A stretch of 17,762 nt of DNA from Monoraphidium neglectum. Taxonomy: Eukaryota > Chlorophyta > Chlorophyceae > Sphaeropleales > Selenastraceae. Below the pieces are notes generated by a model that saw only the letters and a list, made by a program, of their open reading frames with translations, had not been told where the DNA came from and did no database searches. Each line of letters opens with the position of its first letter. Positions within the stretch are counted from its first letter, which is position 1. Of this stretch, positions 1 to 10,000 are shown in pieces. The position numbers and the translations under genes are program-made. The stretch covers positions 1-17,762 of the forward strand of contig NW_014012626.1 in NCBI RefSeq assembly GCF_000611645.1, in the 5' to 3' direction.

Positions 1-233
1 GCCCAGACCCTGGCGTGGCCGGTGGTGCTCGGCTGCTCCGTATGCGTGGGGCCCGCCATGTGATTGATGCTGGACAGCGTGGGCCCGCGCTAACCGCACA
101 TTGCGCTCCAACAGGACTCAACCACAGCCGTCTGCGTTGACAGCACAACCGGCCGGCGGCCTGACAGCCCGTCCGGCTGCGGCCCAAGGTGCTGCAAAAC
201 CTCCCCCGTCGCTGTGCTTTGCCCAGCACTCAC

Positions 234-1469
234 CAGGGGGTCGAAGGGGCCGCCGGGGTAGAGGGGGTCCAGACCGGCAAAGATGTCGGAGTCGAACTTG
301 CCCACGCCGGGCGAGTAGCCGGCCGGGCCCTCGCCCTTGGCGCGGTACTGCTCGACGGCCGCCAGCAGGCCAGCGTTGATCACGGCGACCACAGCGAGCG
401 GCAGCGGGTTGGGGATCACGCCAAAGGGTGCGACGCTCCAGTTCAGGGTGCCGCCGTTGAGCATCTTGGAGCCGGTCTCGAACCAGGTGCCGCCGACGAT
501 GTCGGAGCCGGTGGCCTCGAGGGCCTCGGGGATGAGGATGCCGGCGGCGGCGAGCATCGCCCAGCGGGCGTGCAGCAGCTCGTTCACGCGGTACTTCTCC
601 ACCTGGGCGGCGTCCTTGCCCAGGCCAAGGGGGTCATAGCCGTAACTAGAATTCGGACATGCAGAGGAAGAGCGGGGAGTGCGCCGGGCCAGGTCAGGCT
701 CGACTTGCTGAACAGGGCCATGAGGAATGGAGTGTTGGCACAGCTGCAGGATCCTGCGTTATGGAGGTCCTCGCCGTCTGCCGGACTGCTGATGCTGCAT
801 GTAGACATGCCCGCTTCGTGTGAGTGTGCCACTGCCAGCAAGCAACTGCTGCCTGACGCCCATACAACAGCAACGCAGTGCCCTCGCAGTACTCACTCGC
901 CAGCCAGGGTGCCGTCCAAGTAGTCGGGCAGGTCGCTGCGGTCCAGCAGGCCACCGGGCAGGTACAGCACGCGGTCGGGGCCGTACCACTTGGAGAGGTT
1001 GCTCTCCTCAAAGCCGCCGAGCCAGCCCTTGCGGGTGCCAGAAGACACCTTGGCGGGCGCCTGCGCCGAGGGTGTTCAGAGGTGCAGCGGAGGTCAGTGC
1101 CGAATAACAGACGGCTAACACAAGGTGCAATAACGCCGTTTGCATCGTGAAGTTAGCCGTGCTGGCAGCCAAGTGCCAGGATCTCCAGGACGTTCATCCG
1201 GTGTTTGCCGAGAGGCGAACGCGCATGGCCCAGACACATATTCGCCAGGCAGCAAGCTTTAATGCGCCCATTTGCCAGGCAGCTGCGGTCGCCAACCAGC
1301 GCAGGGCACTGGGGTGTCGTTGCGCGAGTGCCCAGGTCTCAACAGCGGCAGCCCGGACGCCCTCCCGAACTCCGTCTCCCAAGATCCAGGCCTTAAGCAC
1401 CTTCTTGGCAGCCTTCTTGGGAGCGGCCTTGGCCGCACCGCCCTTCTTGAACAGCGCCTGGACCTTCAT
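234..1469 (-). CDS. LHCB5: Chlorophyll a/b-binding protein CP26 (Lhcb5), 5' part; three exons, cut by left edge
   Basis: CP26 is a monomeric minor antenna of photosystem II that binds chlorophyll a/b and carotenoids in the thylakoid membrane. Exons read on the minus strand: 1401-1469, 897-1060, 234-645, giving residues 1-215. Exon 1 is Lys/Ala-rich, like a transit peptide. Exon 2 has KWYGPDR, then [15 protein letters not shown]; with exon 3 this leads into [10 protein letters not shown], the N-terminal signature of CP26. Exon 3 carries the first helix with [11 protein letters not shown] (Glu100, His103, Arg105: chlorophyll ligand and salt-bridge residues), a second helix near [15 protein letters not shown], and [10 protein letters not shown]. 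It ends phase 0 at a GTGAGT donor, and the third helix lies beyond position 1. The intron with donor at 896 and acceptor at 646 restores the Asp of GDYGYD. The exon 1 donor (GTGCTT at 1400) is weak and chosen by phase. The start at 1469 is the ATG nearest the Lys-rich leader; an upstream in-frame start at 1565 looks like 5' UTR. Confidence 0.9.
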
Positions 1470-2485
1470 GATATTGTGGTGTGTTTGAGTGTGGGATGAA
1501 GGGTGGGTGGTAGAACGGCAGCTGAAGGAAAGTGTGTGTATGGCACTATCGACGGCTGCAAGCATGTCGGAGCCCGCGCCTGGTTTTATGAGATCTGAGG
1601 GACCGCGGCCGCTGGCGTTCCGTTCCCTGCCGACGCACTGCCAACGTCACAATACATTTTGTTGCATGTTACACGATCATAAACTGCTGATCACTGCCCC
1701 CGCGGGTGGCTCTGTCCTGGGGTGCCCTCTCGCTCTGTCTGTTGCACTGGTGCTGCATGCTTCCTGCAGCTGGTCCACCGAGCTTGCATTATATATGTAG
1801 GACAGCTGCAATTGATTTAACATAGGGTCTTTGACCACAAGGGCAGGCAAGAACTACACATAGCTTGCCTCAAGTGATTCAACGACTACCTGGGCGCTCG
1901 GTGTGATTGCACTGACCGCATGTGCTCGGTGTCCAGGATGAGATGAAGAACTTTTGTCTGTCACCTATGCCAAGAAGTATTGTGAATTATTGTGAACGTT
2001 TCGGTTGAAGCCAGCCAGATCACTTGCGCTTACACTGCACAAAAAGCGCTTGCGCTCACACTGCGAAACTACTTTCACATGTTGGTTCCATTTGTCGTGT
2101 GGAGAGAAGAGAGCATTCGTGCATGTGTGTGTGCGTGTGCACAATCGCTCAGTCAATAACAGGTAACGAGTGCCCCAGCAAAGTGCAAGAAGGCTGCTTG
2201 CTCACACTGCCACGGCAACCCATCCATGCGCTGGCGCAACCGCCGGCCTCCCGTGCGCGCCGACTTATCAGCCAAGTCAGCGTGATGAGTCGCTCAAACA
2301 AGGGGACATGGCCGAGCCGCGTCAACAGGAGCCGAACTGGCCAGACGCAGCGTGTCCAGAGCTTTGCACCGGGCCCCAACAAACCAATAACGGCTCCGCA
2401 CCTCGAGCCACCAGCTTATCGGGCGTCCCACACAAAAGTGCGCCCTGCTGCCTAGGCGCGCCCTGCTGCCTAAGTGCGTCGCCGC
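1470..2485. other. Spacer: CP26 upstream region and 3' flank of the Tudor-like gene
   Basis: I see no convincing exon here. The composition is less GC-rich than the flanking exons and includes short GT runs near 2124-2142. A TATATAAT on the minus strand (1788-1795) lies about 320 nt upstream of the CP26 ATG and could be a TATA box if the 5' UTR is long; this is weak. A TGTAA on the minus strand (2030-2034) is about 450 nt past the stop of the next gene, rather far for its poly(A) signal. Confidence 0.5.
2440..2472. repeat. Short direct repeat, two 15-nt copies
   Basis: GCGCCCTGCTGCCTA occurs at 2440-2454 and again at 2458-2472, separated by 3 nt, giving an 18-nt period. It sits just downstream of the stop codon of the minus-strand Tudor-like gene, so probably in its 3' UTR. 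It looks like a small tandem duplication; no function can be inferred. Confidence 0.8.
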
Positions 2486-3619
2486 CTATCTGTACGTCTC
2501 CTCCTCTGGCGGCTCCCACCTCTCGCCCTCGCGCCGCCAGTGCAGCGGGTCGCCATCCTCTAGGTCGACCAAGTCATCTGTGGGGAGTGCCAGGGAGGAA
2601 GGGATGTCGAACGAGCCGGCCCAACGCGCAGCAGGGCGCCCAACTGCTGCGGTAAGGGCCATGTGTTGCAAAGGGACTAAGGACAGAATCGACCTGCCGC
2701 CACCATTTCATCAATTGTGCATGCCGCGTTCCAGCAGCTCCAAAGTGATCCCGCGCCCCTCGCCTCACGTTGCGACATGATCCTGATCGTGCGCTCCTCT
2801 GCCTCAAACCCCTCGTCCGAGTCGTACGCGATGACGTAGCAGGGGCCCATCGGCACACCCTGCTGCGGCGGCGCCTGTCGGATGATGCGCGCACCCCACC
2901 ACTGCAAGGGGGTGATGCAGCAGTAATCAATCGCAAGAGGATGCAGATAATTAGAAAAGGGCCATGTGCAGCATTTATTACTGTCTGCCTCGTCGTGGCA
3001 GGACCACACTGCACGATTATGCTGGCCCCTTGTTGTGCGAGGTTTGCTGCGCCACGCCCGTGGCGCGAGCCCTGAGCCTGATTGGCCTTGATGCACTAAC
3101 CTTGACTAGTTTTGCTCGGGCTTGGAAAAACACAAATTCCATGGTACCGCGGTTCGCCTAAGCGCCTTCTTGCTGTCACATGCGCGCTGACAGCTGGGGC
3201 ACCATTGCGCTGTGTGTGTGCACACACAACAGGCCAAGCAGTCTCGCGAAGCCCCCACACGCGAACACACCTTGGTATACGGGTCGCCGTCTTCACCCTC
3301 ATCCGGTACAATGTCCCATCGCACCTGAACAGAAAGTCATGAGGTTAGAAGGAGTGGCACGTGCCGTTGTGCATACAGCATCAGCGCCATCGCGCCTGCC
3401 GGAAAGCTTTCCCACCGATGGTCTCCAGCACACCTGCCCATGCCGACAGGGCCGCATGCGTGCCGCACGGCTACACCAATTGTAACCCACCTCGATGCGG
3501 CTGCCGATCCCCAGCCCGAGGGCCTCGATGGGCAGTGCCTGAGGCCGCTGCGGCAGCTGCTGCACCGCTGGGTGGGCATACCCGCCCCAGGCCATGCCCG
3601 CCGGCGGGTAGCCGGCCAT
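2486..3619 (-). CDS. Small protein with a Tudor-like barrel, four exons
   Basis: Exons on the minus strand: 3491-3619, 3271-3324, 2769-2901, 2486-2643; 157 residues. Phases agree at every junction (0, 0, 1) and all introns are GT-AG. Residues 1-30 are Pro/Gly/Met-rich. From about residue 36 the order is IGSRIEVRWDIVPDEGEDGD, then YTKWWGARII, then CYVIAYDSDEGFEAEERTIR. This resembles Tudor/Agenet-type barrels: a basic strand, then Trp-Trp before a strand, then Tyr followed by an acidic YDxDxxFE loop. The C-terminal part is acidic and Trp-rich (DLEDGDPLHWRREGE) and ends in EEETYR. Such barrels usually read methylated histones or arginines, so a chromatin role is an inference only. The ATG at 3619 has G at -3 and +4. 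An acceptor-like CTAG at 3645-3648 leaves open an upstream coding exon or a 5'UTR intron. I do not recognise the exact family. Confidence 0.72.
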
Positions 3620-4212
3620 CCCGCTGATGTCTGTCCGAACTGTCCCTAGAACGCGGGATGGCAAAGAGGGTAGGGGGGAGCACGGAGGCGTGTCACAACG
3701 CCAGACTGCACCACGGCCACCGGTGGGCAGTGTGGAGAGAGGCACACAGACGAGGGGCCCGGCGCGAACGTGTTCCCCACAGCGGCAAGCAAAGACGAAC
3801 AAAACGCATCTTTTCGGACGTGCATGTTGCACAACAGGCGAGCCCGCGGCCAGATCACCTTCGCGCTTAGCCTGCCGGCTGCAAGGTTGAGCGTGAGCCG
3901 ACGCCTTTCAGGATAAGCTTATTTCAGGCGAATGGGTCCTCGCTATGCCTTGACACGGCCGCCTTGTTGTTGACCATATGAAAATCAAAACCTGCCATTT
4001 CCCCTGCCGACCCGAGATACCCGCACAACCCAACGATTGCATCACTTCGTTCGCACTGATGCGCCATCGAGCAGCGGTCACGTGTGCATGCGCTCACTGC
4101 TGTCGCCGGGTTGATGATGGGCGCACGCATGAGGCCCCCATGACCCTTCATCAGCCAGGGCCACATCTTGCAGTGGGCCACAACGGCCTCAAGCAGGCCG
4201 CTGTCTCTCAAC

Positions 4213-4240
4213 CTGTCTCTTTCTCTCTCTCTCTCTTTCC
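4213..4240. repeat. CT/GA microsatellite
   Basis: A nearly uninterrupted pyrimidine tract of CT dinucleotides (with CTTT breaks) on the plus strand, GA on the minus strand. It produces an artificial RERERER stretch in a minus-strand ORF. GA/CT tracts are common near plant and algal promoters, but a role is not shown here. Confidence 0.85.
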
Positions 4241-4338
4241 GAATCTTCTTGTCTGGCATCAACCATGGCCCCTGACTGCCCACCTACCCACGTAGGTCGG
4301 TGCGGAGGCGTGCACACAAGCCACCCACGATCGCAACA

Positions 4339-4343
4339 TTACA
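4339..4343 (-). terminator. Candidate TGTAA poly(A) signal for uL29m
   Basis: TTACA on the plus strand, TGTAA on the minus strand, about 240 nt downstream of the uL29m stop codon. TGTAA is the standard poly(A) signal of chlorophyte nuclear genes. The distance is plausible, but the pentamer is short enough to occur by chance. Confidence 0.45.
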
Positions 4344-4581
4344 GTGGTTGGGGCTTTGAAAGCATTTGAACAAGATAGCTCAAAGTAAGGGCCGATTTGC
4401 AGCGCAGCTTCAAAGCGACAGTGTGGACTGCACATTGCAGTGCAAGGGTGTGCAGACCTGCAGGACACATACCAACATGCGGTTTACGACAGATACAAAC
4501 AAAACAGGTGACATGTTTGGGGCAAAACACAAGTGACACACGCAACACAACTAATAGAACACACAAACTCCAATTCAAACT

Positions 4582-5698
4582 TCACATCAGGTGGATGGCC
4601 TTCTTCATCTGGGCTTGCCGGATTGGGTTGAGCTCTTGGCATGCCCGCTCGCTGTGTGGGAAGTGGATTTGGGCGTCCAGGGCAGTGACGCTAAGGATGG
4701 GATGGTGTGTGGGTCGGACCGCCATGTGTAGAGTCTGAATGCCTGACCATGCCCAACGCCAGGGCACCTGTTCCCCTCAACCGGAATATTGACATGCACG
4801 AGCTGCCCCAGCACCAACCTGAGGACCTGCTTGATGCGGTTCATGGTCCTCCTGACCTGAGGATTACGCAAAAGCAGAGCATTCGAATGAGATTGAGGCC
4901 TTTTAACAGTCGCCGCGATCGCAGTGAGCAGCCGATGCAAGACAGGCCGGGCACCAGCCTCAGGCACGCAGCCGCAGCAATGCTCAATCCCACTTGGCGC
5001 CAGCTACACCTACCTTTTTATACCGGTCCTTATAGGTGTTGGCCTCCTGAGTCCCCTTGTTCCAGTTCATTTGTGTGCTGACCATGTTGCGTTCCTTCAG
5101 GCAAACATACCTGCAAGCGGGCAGCAGGTAAGCATCACACTAAAATGGCAACACAGTCAAGGTGTCCAGGTGAAGAGCAGGTGCTGGCGGTAGGTTGCCA
5201 GCTGGCTGGACCAAGAACAGGCAGGACTTCGCGGGACGCGCTGGTTTTGCATCATGACCTGGGGTCGTGCAAGATGGGTGCCACAGGTCACCCTGCGTAC
5301 CATAGCTTGTGCAGGTCGTCCCAAGATTTGAGGCGCAGCTCAAAGGCCATCCACGCTCGCCCTGCATACAATGTTGCCATCGACTTTTGAATTGGTGGAC
5401 GCATGGTGCTTGCAGATCTCCCAATGCAAAAATGCATCCGCTCGCCTGTTGCCAATTGCGCATGCGGGTCAAGTCTGGCTGAGGTGCAGCACAGGCATCA
5501 GCACCCTTGAGCACCAAGAGCAAACTTAATCGACCATCTGCGCTGCGCCGTACCGTACGTCGCGGCCTCTGCCTTGCTGTCAGGCTCGAGCCAATCGCGT
5601 AGGTCGGCAGCGGGGCGCGACGCAGCGATGCCCCTGCATGCGCCGGGGGCCTGTGATGCAGCTGCCACGCCAAGACGTCGCCCCCACAGCACCAGCAT
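4582..5698 (-). CDS. MRPL47: Mitochondrial large-subunit ribosomal protein uL29m (MRPL47), five exons
   Basis: This encodes a structural protein of the mitochondrial 54S/39S-type large ribosomal subunit, imported from the cytosol. Minus-strand exons: 5554-5698, 5301-5361, 5014-5110, 4819-4856, 4582-4690; 450 nt, 149 residues. All introns are GT-AG and phases match throughout (1, 2, 0, 2). The ATG at 5698 opens an Arg/Ala-rich, acid-poor leader (MLVLWGRRLGVAAASQ), typical of a mitochondrial presequence. The family signature follows at about residues 48-73: YGRAW, then ELRLKSWDDLHKLWYVCLKE, then RNM. Next come YKKVRRTMNRIKQVL and a C-terminal QMKKAIHLM, matching the plant uL29m order with its final MK-rich segment. 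The length is in the range of plant homologues. The neighbouring genes are unrelated. The splits inside the DLHKLW codon and the GRAW glycine are fixed by phase, which makes the model firm. Confidence 0.9.
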
Positions 5699-5934
5699 CT
5701 GCTCGGACACCGTTCAATCAGCTCAGGTGCCCGGCCGCAGCTACGCAGCTACGCTCAGATCAAAGTGCTCCTGATAATGAGCAGTGATGCTGGGTGACAA
5801 AGATGTGTGATAAAGATAGCAGACCCTGCGATTGCGCGCTTCCCTTTGCCTCTCAGATCACACAATCCCCTTCGCTGTGCTGGGTCTGGGGTGGTGGCCA
5901 CTGCTTGACACAGGAGAAGACGCATTCAGTGATA

Positions 5935-6285
5935 TTATTGTTCAGGAGATGAACTCCCCCTCTCAGGACCTCTGCGTGCTGACTCACACCCAGGGGCCAT
6001 GTCACTGAAGTACCCACTTGCTGCTTGTGCGTTGTGCTGCAGCTTGAACAGAAGAGGCTGCCATTGATTACGGCGTGTGGAAGCAAGGTGCTGCTGCGTC
6101 CAGAGCAAAACGCTTTCAGGGCTATCACGCTCACTTGGCTGCCCCTCAAACTCAGCTAGAGCTGAGCTGTGTTGGGCGTCGACGGGGGCGGCCAGCCCAA
6201 GTTCCCGCAGAACAATCATTATATACGCCTCAGCTTGATCAAGTAGGCTAGATTCCACACACGCTACAGCGTGGTGCCAGTGGCA
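5935..6285 (-). CDS. Unrecognised ORF, possible exon of a hypothetical gene
   Basis: An open frame starts at an acceptor-like CTTCAG (minus strand, exon from 6285) and runs to TAA at 5935, about 116 residues. It has no ATG near its beginning, so if real it is an internal or terminal exon. It opens with CHWHHAVACVESSLLDQAEA and continues into a leucine-rich amphipathic stretch (IMIVLRELGLAAPV), an acidic linker, and LLWTQQHLASTRRNQWQPLL. This has the texture of a helical protein rather than a shadow frame, but codon choice is not strongly GC-ending. An internal GTGAGC donor-like site near the QPSERD codons could end the exon earlier. A 65-nt intron (GTATTA...CTGACC...TTCAG) just upstream is conceivable. 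No family is recognised, and it may be noncoding. Confidence 0.22.
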   Translation of the reverse strand, partial: CHWHHAVACVESSLLDQAEAYIMIVLRELGLAAPVDAQHSSALAEFEGQPSERDSPESVLLWTQQHLASTRRNQWQPLLFKLQHNAQAASGYFSDMAPGCESARRGPERGSSSPEQ

Positions 6286-7044
6286 CTGAAGTCATCGGTC
6301 AGCACAGTGTACCCCTGGCAGGTTGCAGCAGCGAGTTTGCGGAGGTAATACCCAATAGATGTCTGTGATGCCTTTTGTCACATTGTCATAAAGCAATGGG
6401 TTGGCAACGCGTCATAACGTTGTATGCGCTGGACAATCTAATTATGACAGAGCACTCCAACATTCCAAGCGCTGAGGAGAAGTATAATACTGGAGCATTT
6501 GTCTTGTGTGGCACTCTTGGCCTGTTAGCTTGGAACATTGCATGTGAAGGAGTTGCCATGCGGCTAGTGGTCTTGTTGCCTGTGTTACCTTTCAGGTAGA
6601 CACACCTGCCCCATCCAACAGCACAAGTCGGGGCTCTGCACCATGGGTACGGTATGGGCCACGACAGCACAGCAGATATGTGACCTGTAGAGTGCAGCAT
6701 GCTTATATATGATACTGTAAACTGGGGCATCTGTATGATGATATGCATGGATTGAATCGTGCAAGCCGTGGTGAGCATGCAGTGGCGCACAGCGGGTGCA
6801 CGGAGGCAGCACCAGCAGCAGCAGGGCAGCGGGCACTTGGGTGCAGCTGCACGTCTTCTCAAGGGATTGTGGCGGTGCGTCGGGTAGAGGCCCATCGTTT
6901 ATAACGTGAAATCGACGAACTACTCCCTCACCACGCCTAGCTGTACTCGAGCTGCTGTCGCAGAGCTTTCAAACAAACGCTCTGTCCGTGCCAGCATGGC
7001 GGTCATGGCTACCGCGACGTGATAGAGACGGACGTTTGAATTGC
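6286..7044. promoter_or_regulatory. Divergent spacer and upstream region of the WPP-repeat gene
   Basis: No convincing coding exon was found. TATA-like elements on the plus strand are TTATATAT (about 6702-6709) and TTTATAA (about 6898-6904), the latter about 140 nt before the chosen ATG of the downstream gene. A short upstream ORF (ATG at 6995, five codons later followed by stops at 7019) precedes that ATG and could reduce initiation if it is in the transcript. The rest is unremarkable. Confidence 0.35.
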
Positions 7045-10000
7045 ATGTGGGCTTCAGCTACCAGCCCCATGGAAGCATGGCCACGGGCGGCCAGCACGCC
7101 CAGCTCTGCCACGCCCGCAGCAGTGCGCCAGCAGCAGCCACAACGGGACATCCAGGCGCCCTGTGCCGTTCAAGAGCCTGATCAGCCCCATGGACCATTA
7201 CAGACGGCCCATGACGCCACCATCTCAAACACAAGTGCACCCATGCTGCAGCAGGGCGCCGACTGCGTGGACGCTTCTGTGCCCCCGCTGCCAGCGAGCT
7301 GGTGCGCGTCTGCACCGGTCATGTCGGCCCGGAAAGCGTCCGGTCCACGTGCAGCTGTGCGTAGCAACCTCCCATGCTGCCAGATGAGGCGCTCTTGCTG
7401 AAATTATGCCCTGCTCCGCACTCCTCGCAGCCCCGACCCCCCCTCTAATCAACCTCTGGCACCAAGGTCCAGTGCCGGCCCCGAGCGAAGCGCCTCCCCG
7501 TTTGCCCCCGACATGCATCCCTGCTTGAGCGGCCACCCGCCCAGCAGCGACAGTGGCAACATGCGCTTGGCTCCGCCCAACGCGCTCGGTCTCTGGCTCG
7601 GGCAGCAAGCAATCGAGCTTCCAGTGGCGGGCGAGCGCGCGTTCCCAACCGCACCCGGGCCATCTCTAGCGCTGCCGGCCGCGCGCTCTGCTGCGGCAGA
7701 CACGCACGCCGGCCGCGACCAGGCAGCGGGCACTGTGCCACGCGGGCTCCAGGCGGCGCAGGAGTACCCAGCAATCTCCATCCAGCCACTGGCAGGCGCA
7801 TCCGTCTCTCTGGGCCTGCACGCCCCATCAGATCTGGCGCTGTCACCCCTGCTGCATGCCCAGCCCCTGCACCACCACCAATACCAGCAGTGCGGGCAGC
7901 CGCCAGCCAGCATCCCGCAAACCGCCGCGCCTGCATCTGCTCCATTGGCCGCCGGCTCTGGCACCTGCAAAACCCACGGCGCTGCGGGAATCGAGGCCCC
8001 TGGTGCAGACGCCGCCGGAGTGTTTGACGCAATCTGGCCGCCAGGGCAGTCGCCAGAAGATTTCCTGCTGGGCGGCCTGGCCCGCTGCATGGCGGCGCGC
8101 TGCGCGCCCAGCCCCAGCGACGGCCTGCTGCGCGTTCCGCTCGCCGCGGCAGGTGCGTCGGGCGGACCGCCGTTCTTCTGGCGGCACGCTGCCTTGCAGG
8201 CACCGGGGGCAGGCGTAACTAGGCGTTCATGAGGCCGCCTGCAACAACCTCAGCCACCTCACCCATGCTGCTCAATTGCAATACCCGCAGATGCCTGGAT
8301 GGACGAGCTGTGGCGCGGGCGCCACCTGCATGTCCTCGCGTCAAAGCCCCCAACAGCTGAAATCATCGCAAGCGCCGCGCCCTTCATGGCGCTCGAGGAC
8401 GGCGGCCCCGGCGAGGGCGGCGCCACAGCGCAGCAAGGGTGGCTAACCATCCACGTCGTCCTGCAGCTCCACGTGCCGCGCGCGGCCTCGCCGCGTGAGA
8501 CGCTCCGCGTCGACGGCGCCCCTTCTGCCCCCCTTTCCAACCTCGCCACACCCTGGGGTGGTGCCGCCGCCGGCGGCCTAGGCGCCGCGCTACCCGGCGG
8601 GCCCCAGCCCCTGATGTTGTTGGGCCCCGACCGCCCGCCACCGCCGAGCCGGCCGCCGGGGCCCCAGGTCAACGCCATGCCTTACACAGAAAATGAGGTG
8701 CTCCTGCTGGAAGGGTTTGAGCAGCTCTGGCCCCCGCGGCGCTCCCCAGAGGACATGTTGCTCTATAGGTGCGCGGGCCGCGCGCATGCGAGGGACGGCA
8801 GCCGGGAGCGTGTCCCGCAACAGAGCAACCCCCCGCGGCGCTCCCGAGGCGGTTATGGGCGTGCGGTTGCTGTTCCGCCGACGCAACCATCCCGCAGCCC
8901 TGCACCAACAGGTATATGCATCTAGCAGCCCAAGCGTGATAGCTGCCGCCCATGAGCTCCCCTTTCCACCCGTGGCTGTGGCGCCCGCCGACCGAGCACC
9001 CCTGCGCGCCCTGGCCTTTTGGCCTGGCGGCCGCCCACCTTTTTCCTTCGCCCCCGCAGCCTTGCGGAGTACATGGAGTCGCGCGCGTGGCCGCCCGGCA
9101 CCGCCGGCGCGCTGGCGCTGCCGGTGGCGCAGGCGGGGATGATCCTAACGGAGGTGCGTCGGTGTGTGTTCAAATGTGTTCGGATTCGTGCGTATGTGTG
9201 TGTACCATGTGTGTACCGTGTGTGTGTGTGTTTGTGTGTGTCACACCTGGGTTCCCTTGTGTCGCACCTGTGTTCCCTGCCTGTTCGGCGCCGCTGCAGG
9301 GTGTCGTATGCAGCTCTGGCCGGGCGCTGCACATGCACACCGCCCGCAGCAGCGACGCCCGCGCCGCCCTGTGCCGGCCCCCCACGCCGCAGTTCTGGAA
9401 GGCACGCAACTTGCACCGCGCCTGCGCCGCCAAGCCCGTCACCACCGCCATGCTCAAGGGCGCGCGGCCCCACTACGTCATCCGCCCGCGCGCCAACAAC
9501 ACAGCCTCAGGCGACACGCTCGTCGTGCTGCACGTGCGGCGGCGCCCGGCGCCGCCAGGGCGCCCGCGCACCCCGGACCTGCCTCCTCTGCCCGGGATCA
9601 CATTCACCACCAAACCGGCCGCACCGCCAGCCACGGTGGCGGGCACGCAGCAGCCCGCGCAGCATGAAGCCGGCGACGGCGGCGAAACGGGGATGCTGTT
9701 GACGGGCGTCGCGGTGGGGACGGCGGCGGCGGCGGCGGCGGCGGCGCGCGGGCGCGTGGACGCGGCGCTGGCTTGGGTGCTGAGCGGGGCGGTGGCGGGC
9801 GGGGGCGGCCGCACGGGCGGCCTCAACTGGCGCTTGCTGGAGGCCGGGATCGAAGACATCTGGCCGCCCAGGTGGGGTTTTGGTTTTGCTGGCGATTGAA
9901 AGCGTTGCACAGGCTTGCAGGCTCTTGTTGGGTGCAGGCAGTGCGCGCAGGCTGCCCCTCCTCGTGGAGCCAGCGCGTCATTGAGTCGCAGCGACCAGGC

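Larger units (their letters stand above)
3620..4581. other. Spacer between uL29m and the Tudor-like gene
   Basis: This holds the 3' flank of the uL29m gene (right side) and the upstream region of the Tudor-like gene (left side). Visible items are the CT microsatellite at 4213-4240 and a TGTAA at 4339-4343. A minus-strand ORF through the CT tract encodes an Arg/Glu run and has no family likeness. A further 5' exon of the Tudor-like gene may hide between 3650 and 4280, but no donor with matching phase was convincing. Confidence 0.5.

Noticed and set aside
189..923. Long plus-strand ORF over the CP26 gene
   Set aside because: Antisense shadow of CP26 exons 2 and 3 and their intron. The CP26 frame has clear family motifs.
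3924..4283. Minus-strand ORF with an RKERERERDRLRD stretch
   Set aside because: The charged run is produced by the CT/GA microsatellite. The rest has no family likeness, and its best donor does not match the phase of the downstream Tudor-like exon.
7445..8203. Minus-strand Arg/Ala-rich ORF
   Set aside because: Opposes the WPP-repeat gene, whose plus frame splices in phase and carries repeated motifs.
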